From: Tubulanus polymorphus
Lineage: Eukaryota > Nemertea > Palaeonemertea > Tubulaniformes > Tubulanidae
Reading direction: 5' to 3'
Length of the DNA: 64,000 bases
Assembly (NCBI RefSeq): GCF_964204645.1
Contig: NC_134033.1
Coordinates: 9,644,231 to 9,708,230 of the forward strand
A model generated the notes under the pieces. The model worked only from the letters and a program-made list of their open reading frames with translations. It was not told the DNA's origin and did no database searches. Positions 33,818 through 43,736 of this stretch are shown here, in pieces. Position 1 is the first letter of the stretch; every line of letters starts with the position of its first letter. The position numbers were made by a program, and so were the translations under genes.

Positions 33818-34922
33818 GTGAGAAATTATTTTGATAAAGATAATGATAAGAAACAGAAGACAATTAAAAGAATAAAAAATAAATTAAACAGTAAAAGACC
33901 ATATATGGAAGATGTAAGAAATTATATAAATTCATTAGATAATAAAAAGGAAATAGAGATAACCGAAGCATTTAAAAGTGATATTTGTCCAGCAGCTATC
34001 GAGTTTAAATTTCATAAAGGAAAAACATTAGAAGAAAATAAAAAACATTTAGAAAATATGAAAAATATTATAAAAATAATTACTGATGTTGAATACCCAA
34101 AAATTAGTATATCTTCTAAAGTAAAGTTTATAAAATCTGAAGATAAACCAATATATAATATAAATTCTCATTCACAACATATTATATCTAAACAACATAT
34201 AGATGATAAATTAGATAAATGTTATAATGAAGTAAAAACTAATACACAAGAGAAATATTTTGAAGGATCTGGTTTTATATTTGGTGAAATAATATTTATG
34301 ATTTTGTGTTATAAACATGTAAACTAAATCAAAACCAATTGATGAAAATAATTCATCATATTATAAAGATGATAGTATAAATGGATCAAGTTATAGCAAA
34401 TTACCATTTAAAACTAATGCTGTTATAAATGTACAAAATTCTGATGATAAATGTTTTCTATGGTCAATTATTAGTTGCTTACATCCAACAGAAGATATTA
34501 CACATAGTTTTAGATTAACAAATTATAAACCATTTGAAAATGATTATAAGATAGATAATTACCCAGTTAGAATTAAAAATATCCCAAAAATAGAAAGAGA
34601 TAATAATATAAGGATAAATGTGTTTGATTTACTCAAATTACCAAAAAATAAAGGTAACTATATAAAACATTATACAATAGAACCTTTATTCCAATCAAAA
34701 GATTATGATTCAAATGATGTTATAGATATATTATATTATGAGAATCATTATATGTGGATTATGATTTTGATAATAAAATTTATCTATGTAGAAAATTGTT
34801 TACATAAATTCAGAACTGAAAGTGCATTATTAAATCATAAACAATTATGTGATAATCATGATTATTGTAAAATAGTTTTACCAAATGAAAAGGATAAAGT
34901 ATTAGAATTCAAAAAAATATGA
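33818..34922 (+). pseudogene. Polinton DNA polymerase B, N-terminal region
   Basis: The frame 33,818-34,327 ends with KYFEGSGF, the glycine-serine-glycine segment found ahead of Polinton-type polymerases. Beyond the stop, in another frame, comes AVINVQNSDDKCFLWSI near 34,415-34,470 (a conserved N-x-D-x-x-C-F-x-W segment), and from 34,620 a frame with KLPKNKGN, YYENHYMWI and a HKFRTESALLNHKQLC zinc-finger-like stretch. Order and motifs match the long N-terminal extension of Maverick/Polinton polymerases, whose role is not well known. At least two frameshifts break it. Confidence 0.75.
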
Positions 34923-37640
34923 TTACAAGAATAAAATACCATTTATAATATATGGAGATTTTGTATCATTAAATAAAGAATTAACTGATCAAGATAGTAA
35001 AGAAATATATTGTAAAAGAAAGAAATTAAATTCTAATGAAAATCATATAATTGATTATTCAGATCCCCTAATAACAAATACAATTAAAAAGATTCATCAA
35101 TCAGCTGCAGCTTTTGGATTATATATTAAATCTGATTATCCAGAACTAATTAAAAGTGAATATTATCATTATAGAAATGAAAATGTTATCAATCATTTTT
35201 GTGACTTATTAATTGAATATGAAATCAAATTAAGTAAACTATTAGATACAAACATAGAAATTATAATGACAGAAGAAGATAAAGAAGCGTTTGAGTTTGC
35301 AGATAAATGTTATTATTGTGAAAAATTAAATATTAATAAAATATTAATAAAAATTAAAAATATTTAATTTTAGAGATGAAAAAGTAAGAGACCATGATCA
35401 TTTAAATGGAAAGTTTAGAGGCGCAGCGCATGAGAATTGTAACTTACAAGCTAAGAAAATTAACTTTGTTCCAGTAATATTTCATAATTTATCAGGATAT
35501 GACGCACATTTATTTATCAAACAGCTATGTCATAAAATAGAAGAAATCAATAATGTAAATTCATATAAATCAAAAGATAAAATACCAACATATAAATTTA
35601 AAATGTTAGCTAAAACATCTGAGAATTATATATCATTCCAATTTGGGTGTCTAAGATTTATAGATTCATATAGATTTTTAGGTAGTTCATTAGATAACTT
35701 ATCAAAATCATTAGTTGATGATGAATTAAGAATATTAAAACAACACTATCCAAATAATGATGATTTTCAATTAATGAGATATAAAGGCGCAATTCCATAT
35801 AGTTTTTATAAATCACATAATGATTTCAATATAACTGAATTATTAAAAGAACAATTTTATGATGAATTAAAAAATGAATATGTTAAAGATGAAGTATATA
35901 ATAGAACATTGAATATTTGGAATCATTTCGGAATGAAAAATCATGGACAATTAGTAGATTTATATTCAAAATCTGATGTATCATTATTATCGGATATATT
36001 TGAAAGGTTCAGAGATGTAAATGTTAGATATTTTAATATTGATCCATGTCATTGTTATTCATCACCAGGATTAACTTGGGATTGTGGTTTAAAATTCACA
36101 GATATAAAAATGGATTTGTTAACAAATATAGGTCAATTATTATTATTTGAAAAATCTATAAGAGGAGTTTCGGGTGTATTAGGTGATAGATATTTCAATG
36201 TAAATGATAATCCTGGATATAAATTATTATATATAGATGCAAATAATCTATATGGTTGGGCAATGATGGAACCACAACCTTATGGAGTATTTGAAATAAA
36301 TGAAGTTTTACAACATGAAAATAATGATAAATTTGATTGGAAGAAAAGAATTCTAGATATTGCAGATGATTCAGAGACTGGTTACTTCTTTGTTGTAGTC
36401 TTGGAATATCCTGAACATATTAAATTTAAATCTAGAAATCTAGCATACTGTCCAGAACATAAAACTGTAACATATAATGAATTATCAAATTATCAAAAAA
36501 GAATTAAACCCGAAAATCATATTCATACAGAAAAGTAAATGGCAACTGACGAAGATAAATATAATTATGTTGTACATTATAGAATGTTGAAGTTTTATCT
36601 AAAACAAGGAATGATCCTAAAAAAAGTACATAGATATATTTGATTCAGTCAATCTAAATGGTTAGAAAAATATATAGATTTTAACACCAAACAGAGAACT
36701 AAAGCTAAAACTGATTTCGAAAAAGATTTCTTTAGTTAAAAAAAATAATAAATTATAATTTAAAAAAATTTAAATTAATTTAAATTTAAAAAAATTTAAA
36801 TTAAAAAAAAGTTAATGAATAATGCATTCTATTTTAAGACTTGTGAAAATATTAGAAATAGAAATGATATTGAGTTAGTCAGTAATGGTAAAAGAATTAT
36901 ACATCTACAAACATATCCTAAATTTATGGGTAACAAAATATTTGATGAAAATTTAGCTGCAGTTAAGATGAGGAGAACTTCTATGAAATTTAATAAACCA
37001 ACTTATGTTGGTGCTTCAGTTTTAGAATTATCAAAGTTATTAATGTATGAATTCTATTATAACGTATTACAACCTCATTTTGGAGAAAAACATATAGAAA
37101 TCTTATATTTTGATACAGATTCTTACATAATAAAGATAAAAACTAATAACATAACTGATGATTTAAAAACATTAAAACATCATTTTGATTTCAGTAATTA
37201 TCCTAAAGATCATGAATTGTTTAGCAATGATAATAAAAAGGTGCCCGGTAAATTCAAAGATGAATTAGGTGGTGAAGAAATGATAGAATTTATAGGTATT
37301 CGATCTAAAATGTATTCATATAAAACTAAAGAACATGAAGCTAACAAGTTAAAAGGAATTACCAAAAGTGTAGTAGAAAAGAATATTCATTTCAAAGATT
37401 ACATCAATTGTATATTCAAAGAAGAGGTTAGAAAACATAAGATGAGATGTTTAAGATCTGAAGATCATGAAATGTTTATTGAAGAGATAGAGTAGATAAG
37501 TCTAAACCCATTTGATGATAAAAGATATATTTTAGATGATGGTATACACACAGTTGCGTATGGTTGCAATTTAGATGAATACTTACAATTTAAAAGAGAA
37601 GAAACAAAAGAGAAGGAAATAATGAAAATTATTCTAGCGT
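34923..37640 (+). pseudogene. Polinton protein-primed type DNA polymerase B
   Basis: Family B polymerase with exonuclease and polymerase motifs. Exo I region: PFIIYGDFV near 34,940, with Val where the metal-binding Glu is expected. A Cys-Cys / HDH-Cys insert follows (CYYCEKL, then VRDHDHLNGKFRG). Exo II is FHNLSGYDAHLF (about 35,490) and Exo III is YSKSDVSLL. Motif A is YIDANNLYGWAM (36,230). Motif B is MNNAFYFKT (36,815), where the usual glycine is replaced. Motif C is YFDTDSYI (37,105). The frame is broken near 35,345 and between 36,538 and 36,815, where about 75 bp of pure AT sequence with inverted repeats splits motif B from motif A. In intact elements this enzyme copies the element from a protein primer. 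This copy cannot work. Confidence 0.9.
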
Positions 37641-37674
37641 GTTAATCAAATTTTAATAAAAACATGTATTATAA

Positions 37675-38028
37675 ATGGAGAGTACCCAACCACACAGTGA
37701 GAACAACAAATCATTTCTAGATAGAATAAAAGATACTTCAAATTTCAAATCAGTAGATTATAAATTTAAGAAATTAAAAGAATTAACAATCCAAAAGAAA
37801 TATCTAATTACAAATATTGATACAGTTACTAACAAATATGGAGATAAATTAGTTATCCACTTAGAATATGAAGGATTAAAAGGAAATACATATAAATTCA
37901 GAACATATTTACCGGATAGATTTCATAGATTATCAAGTGAAGATTTAGAAGAATTATGTTCTGGAGATTTGTATTTCATATACAAAGGTAAAAATGAAAA
38001 AGGGCACCATGAAATAGATTTCGAATAA
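37675..38028 (+). CDS. small conserved Polinton protein, possible OB-fold
   Basis: An intact 117-codon frame starting at TAAATG. After an acidic/polar N-terminus it reads KKYLITNIDTVTNKYGDKLV, a strand-turn-strand pattern with a KYG core, and ends with YLPDRFH and YFIYKG segments. Similar small proteins accompany Polinton polymerases; the beta-rich pattern suggests a single-stranded DNA-binding or OB-fold-like role, but that is inference. It is the only gene in piece A without a break. Confidence 0.6.
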   Translation: MESTQPHSENNKSFLDRIKDTSNFKSVDYKFKKLKELTIQKKYLITNIDTVTNKYGDKLVIHLEYEGLKGNTYKFRTYLPDRFHRLSSEDLEELCSGDLYFIYKGKNEKGHHEIDFE

Positions 38029-38045
38029 GAAAATATGTAAAATAA

Positions 38046-38399
38046 ATGGTAGAATTAAAAGAATATAGAATATTTGTTGATTCTAGAAGACTTACTAATT
38101 ATTAATCACATAATTTACTAGTACACTTAGATAGAGAATTTAAGAATTGTGTTGATTTAAAATTAGTTAATGTAAGTTTATGTAACTCATTTTACAATAT
38201 ATCGAATAAAACTATTGAACATAGAGCCTTTTTAATTTTTGATAAAGGTAAAAATGAATGGTCCTATATATATTTAAAACCAGGGTTATATAATTTAGAT
38301 ACATTAGCACAAGAAATTAATAGAAAAGCCTGGCACAAGTCCGGGTTTAGTATTAGATTTCTAAAAAGTGATAGTTCTACGTTACATCAAACCATCTGA
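38046..38399 (+). pseudogene. Polinton protein of unknown role, one in-frame stop
   Basis: It starts at TAAATG, continues in one frame for 117 codons and contains a single TAA about 20 codons in. The text RIFVDSRRL, KLVNVSLCNSFYN and FLIFDKGKN resembles the start of virion/tail-type proteins of virus-like elements (a DSR-x-L word, then a strand with N-FYNI), but this is a weak resemblance. It ends close to where element composition stops, so it is likely truncated. Confidence 0.4.
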
Positions 38400-38738
38400 C
38401 AGGCTACAATTCAGCTCAAACCACTGCTCCTAATCAACTACTACATTTTGAGCAACAAAATGCTAACTAATATTGGCTTTTACCACCAAAATTGAGGAAA
38501 ACTTTCACCATCTATTGTGTTTTCCTTCCACATCATGGCTGACTGAGTACACGTGTTCAGTAGAGGGCAGCACTATATAAACTATATCTACAGATGCTCA
38601 CTTGCCAGGGGTTAGAAAAAAAAACTAATAATTGGACTATGGAACAATGACAAGTTTCAGAATTCAAATTGGCCTATTTTTAGAGAAATGGGTGAAATTC
38701 TGTTGTTTCCAGTGAGAGCTCTGAATGTACTGGTTATA
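38400..38738. other. non-coding gap between Polinton piece A and YqaJ gene
   Basis: GC content is higher than in the Polinton. No gene is seen. It probably represents the 3' flank of the minus-strand YqaJ gene. Confidence 0.5.
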
Positions 38739-39452
38739 TCACGTGATATGGCTACACTGACAAATGATGAGCCTTTTATACTTGGAGTCGGCCTTTAAGT
38801 ATACTAGAGGTTGTTCTCGGGGTGTTGTTTGTGCTATGGAATAAGGACATTTAACCTCTAAGACCCCTTCCTCACAACAACTACACGAAATAAAGCCATC
38901 TGGCCTAGCACCGATATACGCTTGCTGTTCATCAACAAATAATTCGCGTTCTCGGAACTTCAAATCTTTGTGAGATTTTGATGCTAATGCAATATAAGCC
39001 TTTACAGCTTCGCTCTCCATTTCCCGCCCATATTTTACGGCAGCTACGTTTAATGGCGAAGTAGGCGAAACAATTCTTGATACAAGGGCAGTCACGTTCG
39101 TGGACTTCCTCTTCAAACAGCTAACTTGAGCAACGACTAAGGAAAAAATGCTAGCTGTTATCATACCAACGCGTAATGATTTCCACAAAGGGTTCTTTGA
39201 TTGGCCAAGGGTTTTCTGTTCTATATATTCTACTTGTTCTATCGTTAATTCTGGTATGCGGAAAACTGAATACGATTGATCATTATTTCTAAAGTCTTCT
39301 ACCGAATCCATTATCGATTTAAATTCTATACATTTTGAAGGTCGCGATGCTGATTCGGAATTATCGGTAGGTAATGCCGACGATCGACGAGACGTATTGA
39401 CAGGTGTTCCACCACGTGACGGTGCAACTTCATTTTCCAAAAGATATGGCAA
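38739..39452 (-). CDS. YqaJ-type (PD-D/ExK) nuclease domain protein
   Basis: A 237-codon frame. Residues 80-100 read WKSLRVGMITASIF, the substrate-binding start of the YqaJ/lambda-exonuclease fold. Then come YGREMESEAVKAY (the Glu helix), AYIGARPDGFISC (catalytic Asp) and GVLEVKCPYS (E-x-K), which together form the PD-(D/E)xK nuclease site. In viruses this fold processes DNA ends during recombination; in animal genomes it is common in transposon genes, often beside zinc fingers. It is intact but has no identified promoter or partner exons. If the 33.16-39.66 kb segment is inverted, it would lie in the same orientation as, and just after, the THAP gene. Confidence 0.85.
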   Translation of the reverse strand: MPYLLENEVAPSRGGTPVNTSRRSSALPTDNSESASRPSKCIEFKSIMDSVEDFRNNDQSYSVFRIPELTIEQVEYIEQKTLGQSKNPLWKSLRVGMITASIFSLVVAQVSCLKRKSTNVTALVSRIVSPTSPLNVAAVKYGREMESEAVKAYIALASKSHKDLKFRERELFVDEQQAYIGARPDGFISCSCCEEGVLEVKCPYSIAQTTPREQPLVYLKADSKYKRLIICQCSHIT

Positions 39453-39655
39453 TAAACACTAATCTGGCGTACATTTTTCCAAAACGTCTACGTACTGATG
39501 AATGCCAGGGGCAGGCATATTTGTTGTCTTAAATTCGACTTCTTTCGATGCTAAGACCGGGCGGGATTTCACTGTAAATGTACCGATAAATATCCGTCAA
39601 TTTTTTTGAAATAGCATTTCACAATCTTACTGTTGACAAGTGTCCAATTAACATA

Positions 39656-40059
39656 AGTAATAGGGGTAATAGGCTTTCAAATCAAAGGTCGAACGGTCGA
39701 GCTCATTAAAAAACAAAATATTAAAAGTAATTTAAAACTATAATATATTTTCATAACCGTGTGCATTTCATATTATAACTAAATATTTATTCTAAGATAT
39801 TAATAATTTCAATTTTAAAAGCATATTGTATTAAATCAATTGGTCGCTCCGCTTCGCTACCGCTCCGCGACCAATTGATTTATTACAATACACAAATTCA
39901 TATAATCAAATATATTCAAATAATAATAATCATTCTATCATTCAACTGAAATGCACACGGTTATGAAAATATATTATAGTTTTAAATTACTTTTAATATT
40001 TGTTTTTAATGAACTCGACCATTCAACCTTTAACCTGAAAGCCTATTACCCCTATGACT
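39656..40059. repeat. palindromic terminus 2 of the Polinton-like DNA
   Basis: A 404 bp inverted repeat: left arm 39,656-39,847, loop TCCGCTTCGCTACCGCTCC, right arm 39,867-40,059. Arms match closely. The outer end AGTAATAGGGGTAATAGGC begins like the palindrome at 33,161-33,317, and both share AAAGGTCGAA and GGTCGAGCTCAT. The GC-rich loop contrasts with AT-rich arms. It marks the left boundary of piece B. Confidence 0.88.
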
Positions 40060-40291
40060 CTTAAAATAATCATATACATGAATAACATTTAAATTTACAG
40101 ATTATTCAATATAAAAGTGTAAGCTCTTATAGAATAGATATATAGATATATTTACAACATTATTTCAATATTTATATTTGTATGAGTTAGATTTTTAAAC
40201 ATTTAAAGTGTTAGTAAAGTGTGATTGAAATAATTCATATATAAATCATTTAACTTCTAAAATCAATTTAGTAAAAAAATACGTATAATAA

Positions 40292-40961
40292 ATGGAATCA
40301 GAACAACCACAAACTATCAATATTACAAATAACACTGGCGTCATAAATATATACTACAAGAAGTGTTCTAAGTGTGAATTAGATAAATTAGCTATAACAG
40401 AATTTAGTAAGCGTAAGATTAGCAAAGATGGTTTTCAATATTGCTGTAAAACTTGTTTTAAACTATATACCAAACAATACCGAGAAGATAATATAGAACA
40501 TTATAATTATTATATGGCAGAATATATGAGAGAAAGATATCAAACAGATCTTAATTTTAGATTGAAACAATGCTTAAGATCTAGATTAACACAATTAAAT
40601 CAACAAAGAAACGCATTCAGAAACACTATCTAATTTATTGGGTTGTTCAGATGAATTCTTAAAATCATGGATTATATTTCAATTCGATGATAAAATGAAT
40701 ATAGATAATTATGGGGATTATTACCATATTGATCATGTGTTACCAATATCTAAATTTAACATGAATGATGAATACAATAAAAAACTTATTTGGGGTTGGA
40801 AAAATTTAAGGCCTTTAGAAAAGAAAGAAAATATAATTAAATCTAACAAACTAGATATGAAATTATATTTAGATCAACTGGATAAAGCAAAGACATTTGT
40901 TGAATTATGGAATAGTATTTCACAGAATCAACCGCATTCTGAGGTTTTAATCAGTGGTTAG
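40292..40961 (+). pseudogene. HNH endonuclease with Cys4 zinc module, frameshifted
   Basis: The first block (40,292-40,633) starts at TAAATG and has a four-cysteine module CSKCELDKL...CCKTCFKLY. The second (40,638-40,961, other frame) has the HNH core: YHIDHVLPISKFN (H-x-D-H), then GWKNLRPLEKKENIIKSNK with the conserved Asn and the final Asn/Lys. A single frameshift near 40,630 separates them. HNH enzymes of this type cut DNA and are typical of homing endonucleases and phage or giant-virus genes. Its place next to the terminus suggests a role in element DNA processing or simply selfish cargo. A second partial copy lies at 42,307-42,522. Confidence 0.85.
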
Positions 40962-41328
40962 AAAGCTGGCAATTCTATTTGAGCTTTGTACGTATATAAT
41001 ACATAGCTCTTGTTTACTACTAAAACATATGTTGCCAAATATATCTTGTTTTTAATTCCAAAGAATTAATTAACTTCATCATAAAGAACATCTGTTACAA
41101 TCCAGGCAAACATGCAGAAATAATTAGTTTGGTCGAACGTGCGCCACGTCGGCAGTTAGAAATCAACTTTCACATACATAGTACGTATTGGATATTCTTT
41201 CTCAAAACACAGTTTACAGTTCTAAATCTAAATGTAATTACCGTTTTTTGTAGTTTATTATATAGTAGGGAAACCTTTAAACATATTTAAGTACAGTAAT
41301 TCATTTTCACGACATCTTTTAGATTAAA
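40962..41328. other. non-coding gap in piece B
   Basis: No gene was seen; composition is slightly less AT-rich than in the flanking genes. Confidence 0.5.
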
Positions 41329-41499
41329 ATGGAATACAGAGATCAACCAGAAATTCCAAGTCAACCATCGGAAGAGGAACCAGAAACGATCGATAGTGAA
41401 ACTCAGGAATCAATAGAAAAGGAGGATGAAACTCTCGTAATTGACGAACAAACTTCACAAAATTACAAGAATATTTGGATTATCATCAAGAAATGGTGA
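41329..41499 (+). CDS. small acidic ORF, unknown
   Basis: 56 codons from an ATG preceded by AGATTAAA. The first 45 residues are very acidic (EEEPETIDSETQES). Near the end a one-base shift would extend it with a helical segment, so it may be frameshifted. No family was recognised; it sits between HNH copies. Confidence 0.35.
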   Translation: MEYRDQPEIPSQPSEEEPETIDSETQESIEKEDETLVIDEQTSQNYKNIWIIIKKW

Positions 41500-41615
41500 A
41501 AATTCTGAGTGATGTAATACATAATAAACAATTACCGCGCGAACTACAATGACCAAAATTACCAGCAACGCGACTTAAATTGCTGTTGGGACTCAAATAA
41601 TCGAAAACTAAGAAA

Positions 41616-41795
41616 ATGAGTGGAGATATCAGTGCCGGCTTTGAAAGAAAACTGAGAAGAGTAGGTAGATTAATAAAATATGAAAAATTTAAAATATTAG
41701 GATTAGCATTTAGTGAAGTAGTCAGATATTTACCAGAAATTGAAGAAATGATTGGAAACAATCCAGTAATTAAAGAATTCTGGACAAAATTATAA
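41616..41795 (+). CDS. small ORF, unknown
   Basis: 59 codons with mixed charge and a hydrophobic middle (FKILGLAFSEVVRYLPEIEE). It looks protein-like, in contrast to the longer antisense frame over it, which is a shadow. No family is recognised. Confidence 0.35.
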   Translation: MSGDISAGFERKLRRVGRLIKYEKFKILGLAFSEVVRYLPEIEEMIGNNPVIKEFWTKL

Positions 41796-41883
41796 ATTAT
41801 AACACTGAAGGTCTTAGATATCAAAAAATGTATTCTCGATTGTATATATCTGTTTTAATAATGTATTGTTTACTGTTAACTAA

Positions 41884-42102
41884 GTATTGCGCAATAACCG
41901 GTCCGATTGGACCGCTTTTCTATTGTTTTCCATTGTTCTATTATCGATCGTTGTTGACGGAAACAGCTGCTCAATATTGATTGGTTACATTTCTATGTTT
42001 GAATGTTGTAGTTTACAGAATAAAAATATAACTGTGTATTGCGCAATAACCGGTCCGATTGGACCGCTTTTCTATTGTTCTCCATTGTTCTATTATCGAT
42101 CG
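41884..42102. repeat. 67 bp direct repeat with GGTCC/GGACC palindrome
   Basis: 41,884-41,950 and 42,036-42,102 are identical except for one base. Both begin GTATTGCGCAATAACC and include GGTCCGATTGGACC and ATTATCGATCG, three palindromic words. The spacer is 85 bp. No coding role. Confidence 0.9.
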
Positions 42103-42306
42103 CTAAAATTTACATAATAAATATATGTGTTTATGAAATAATATTTCCAGTCGTTTCGTTCAATTGATTTTGAGTTGAGGATTTATTATCGAGGATCCGA
42201 AATGACTTATCAAAAGCAGCGAGGAATGAAAAAGGATGACGTTAGTCGAAGAAATGGAAGAGGATTCTAAAATGTTAATCAATTTTAATAAAAATTTGAT
42301 TTATAA

Positions 42307-42522
42307 ATGGAAAGGAATGATGAATACAATAAAAAACTTATTTGGAATTGGAAAAATTTAAGACCTCTTGAAAAGAAAGAAAATAAAATCAAATCTAATA
42401 AACTAGATTTACAGTTATATTTAGAACAGTTAACAAAGGCAAAGAAATTTATTGATCAATGGAACAATGATCCAAATAATGAACAATACGTTGAGGAATT
42501 TGATATCAAGGATCCGAAATGA
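42307..42522 (+). pseudogene. partial second copy of the HNH C-terminus
   Basis: It starts at TATAAATG and within a few codons enters NDEYNKKLIWNWKNLRPLEK, nearly the same as the end of the HNH gene at 40,770-40,900, followed by a similar tail. The H-x-D-H half of the active site is missing, so it cannot cut DNA. A partial duplication, or the remains of a second HNH gene. Confidence 0.75.
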
Positions 42523-42830
42523 CTTATCTGGACAGTTATAATTACTGCTTCTAATAGATAAACAAAAGTAGTGAGATATCAAATAGAATTCAATAAAATA
42601 TATTAAAAAAACAATAACTTCAACTAGCCGTTATTTCTATTTTAATTTTTGATATTTTCTTTTACAATTCTTTTCAAAAGAGAATATTTTATATCACAAA
42701 TAAAAAATACTAAAAAAACAATAACTAATACTAAAATTCTTTACCTTTAACTAAGCTAGTATTAATCTAAAGAGATACTGGTATCATTTAATAATACTTA
42801 TATTTTTTTTCGCTTTTTTCTCTAATATAA

Positions 42831-43409
42831 ATGTCAAAGAAATCGAGTAAGAATAGCATTGATATTGAAAAGACATTAGATGATTTGGGTATAAGTGATA
42901 ATAAAGATACAGTTGTAACTAATTGTGCTCAAATAGATTATGAATACTATTTATATTGTAAACACCATCTTGAATTACTAATTGTTGGCGGGAAATCTAA
43001 AGAGTTTTTAACTAAGATAATTACTTTTCAAGAATTAGATGCTATGAAACCCAATAAAGTAATAAAATATTTTAAGATTTATGAAGAAGCAAGATTAGCT
43101 AGAATAAATGATTCTATTTCAGATGGTATTGTCAAATGGTATTCTAAGTTATGTAACCAGTTAATACCAATTGATGATGAAAATAAATTATATAGTGATT
43201 TGAAAAATGACTACTTAGTTATGACTGAATTACAAAAATTGGTTGGTTATGCTTCATTCCAATTAGGATCGGTTATGATATTAATTTCTACTGGTGTCAT
43301 TACATTTTCGAATATCAAGCCTATGGAATATAAATCAGGTAAGAACGAAACAGATGTACTACAACCAAACGCCGAAACAGAAAATGAATCAGAACAAAAA
43401 TTAACTTAA
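42831..43409 (+). CDS. Polinton-like protein, 192 aa, unknown
   Basis: An intact frame starting at TAAATG. The middle is helical and charged, and residues 140-165 (FQLGSVMILISTGVITF) form one hydrophobic segment. The tail is polar. Position between the HNH and integrase genes and intact reading frame suggest a real element gene, but I recognise no family. Confidence 0.55.
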   Translation: MSKKSSKNSIDIEKTLDDLGISDNKDTVVTNCAQIDYEYYLYCKHHLELLIVGGKSKEFLTKIITFQELDAMKPNKVIKYFKIYEEARLARINDSISDGIVKWYSKLCNQLIPIDDENKLYSDLKNDYLVMTELQKLVGYASFQLGSVMILISTGVITFSNIKPMEYKSGKNETDVLQPNAETENESEQKLT

Positions 43410-43413
43410 ATAA

Positions 43414-43729
43414 ATGAGTGATGGAGTTAAGAAAAAGGCTAGATCCGAGAAACAAATTAAATGGGCAAGAGAATTAGGTAAAAGATCTTCAGAATTAAAA
43501 AAAGCTAAGAAAAAGAAATTAACTGATATAAATTAATCACAGACTTAGTAACAGTTATTATATTATCTGGTGTAATATATAAATCAAAATTCAAAACTGA
43601 TGATAAAGATGATTCCAATGATGATCGGAAACTTAGTTATCCGTGTACAGACAATAAACCTATCATACCAGAAAATAAGTCAAATCATAAAACCATTGAA
43701 ACTAAATCTAAATTATTATTAATGGATTA
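43414..43729 (+). pseudogene. small basic plus membrane-segment protein
   Basis: It starts at TAAATG five bases after the previous stop. 40 codons of very basic sequence (KQIKWARELGKRSSELKKAK) end at 43,536; in the next frame a hydrophobic segment (LVTVIILSGVIY) and a polar tail run to 43,729. Small basic proteins with a W-x-R-x-L-G-x-x-S pattern and a following hydrophobic helix accompany Polinton integrase genes in my recollection, and a virion-core or membrane role is only a guess. One frameshift. Confidence 0.45.
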
Positions 43730-43736
43730 AAATAAG

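Larger units (their letters stand above)
33161..38399 (+). mobile_element. Maverick/Polinton-like element, piece A (DNA polymerase end)
   Basis: An AT-rich block from the palindrome to about 38,399, with genes reading inward on +: polymerase B (33,818-37,640), a small protein (37,675-38,028) and a third protein (38,046-38,399). Composition changes to GC-richer DNA just after 38,399, without a second terminus, so the piece is truncated. About 120 bp next to the palindrome (33,412-33,545) is also found at 40,131-40,255 in piece B, as expected for two ends of one element family. Polintons are large self-synthesising, virus-like DNA elements; this copy is inactive because the polymerase is broken. 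Confidence 0.85.

Noticed and set aside
41486-41824. 112-codon minus-strand frame
   Set aside because: A shadow of the small + frame at 41,616-41,795 in AT-rich DNA.
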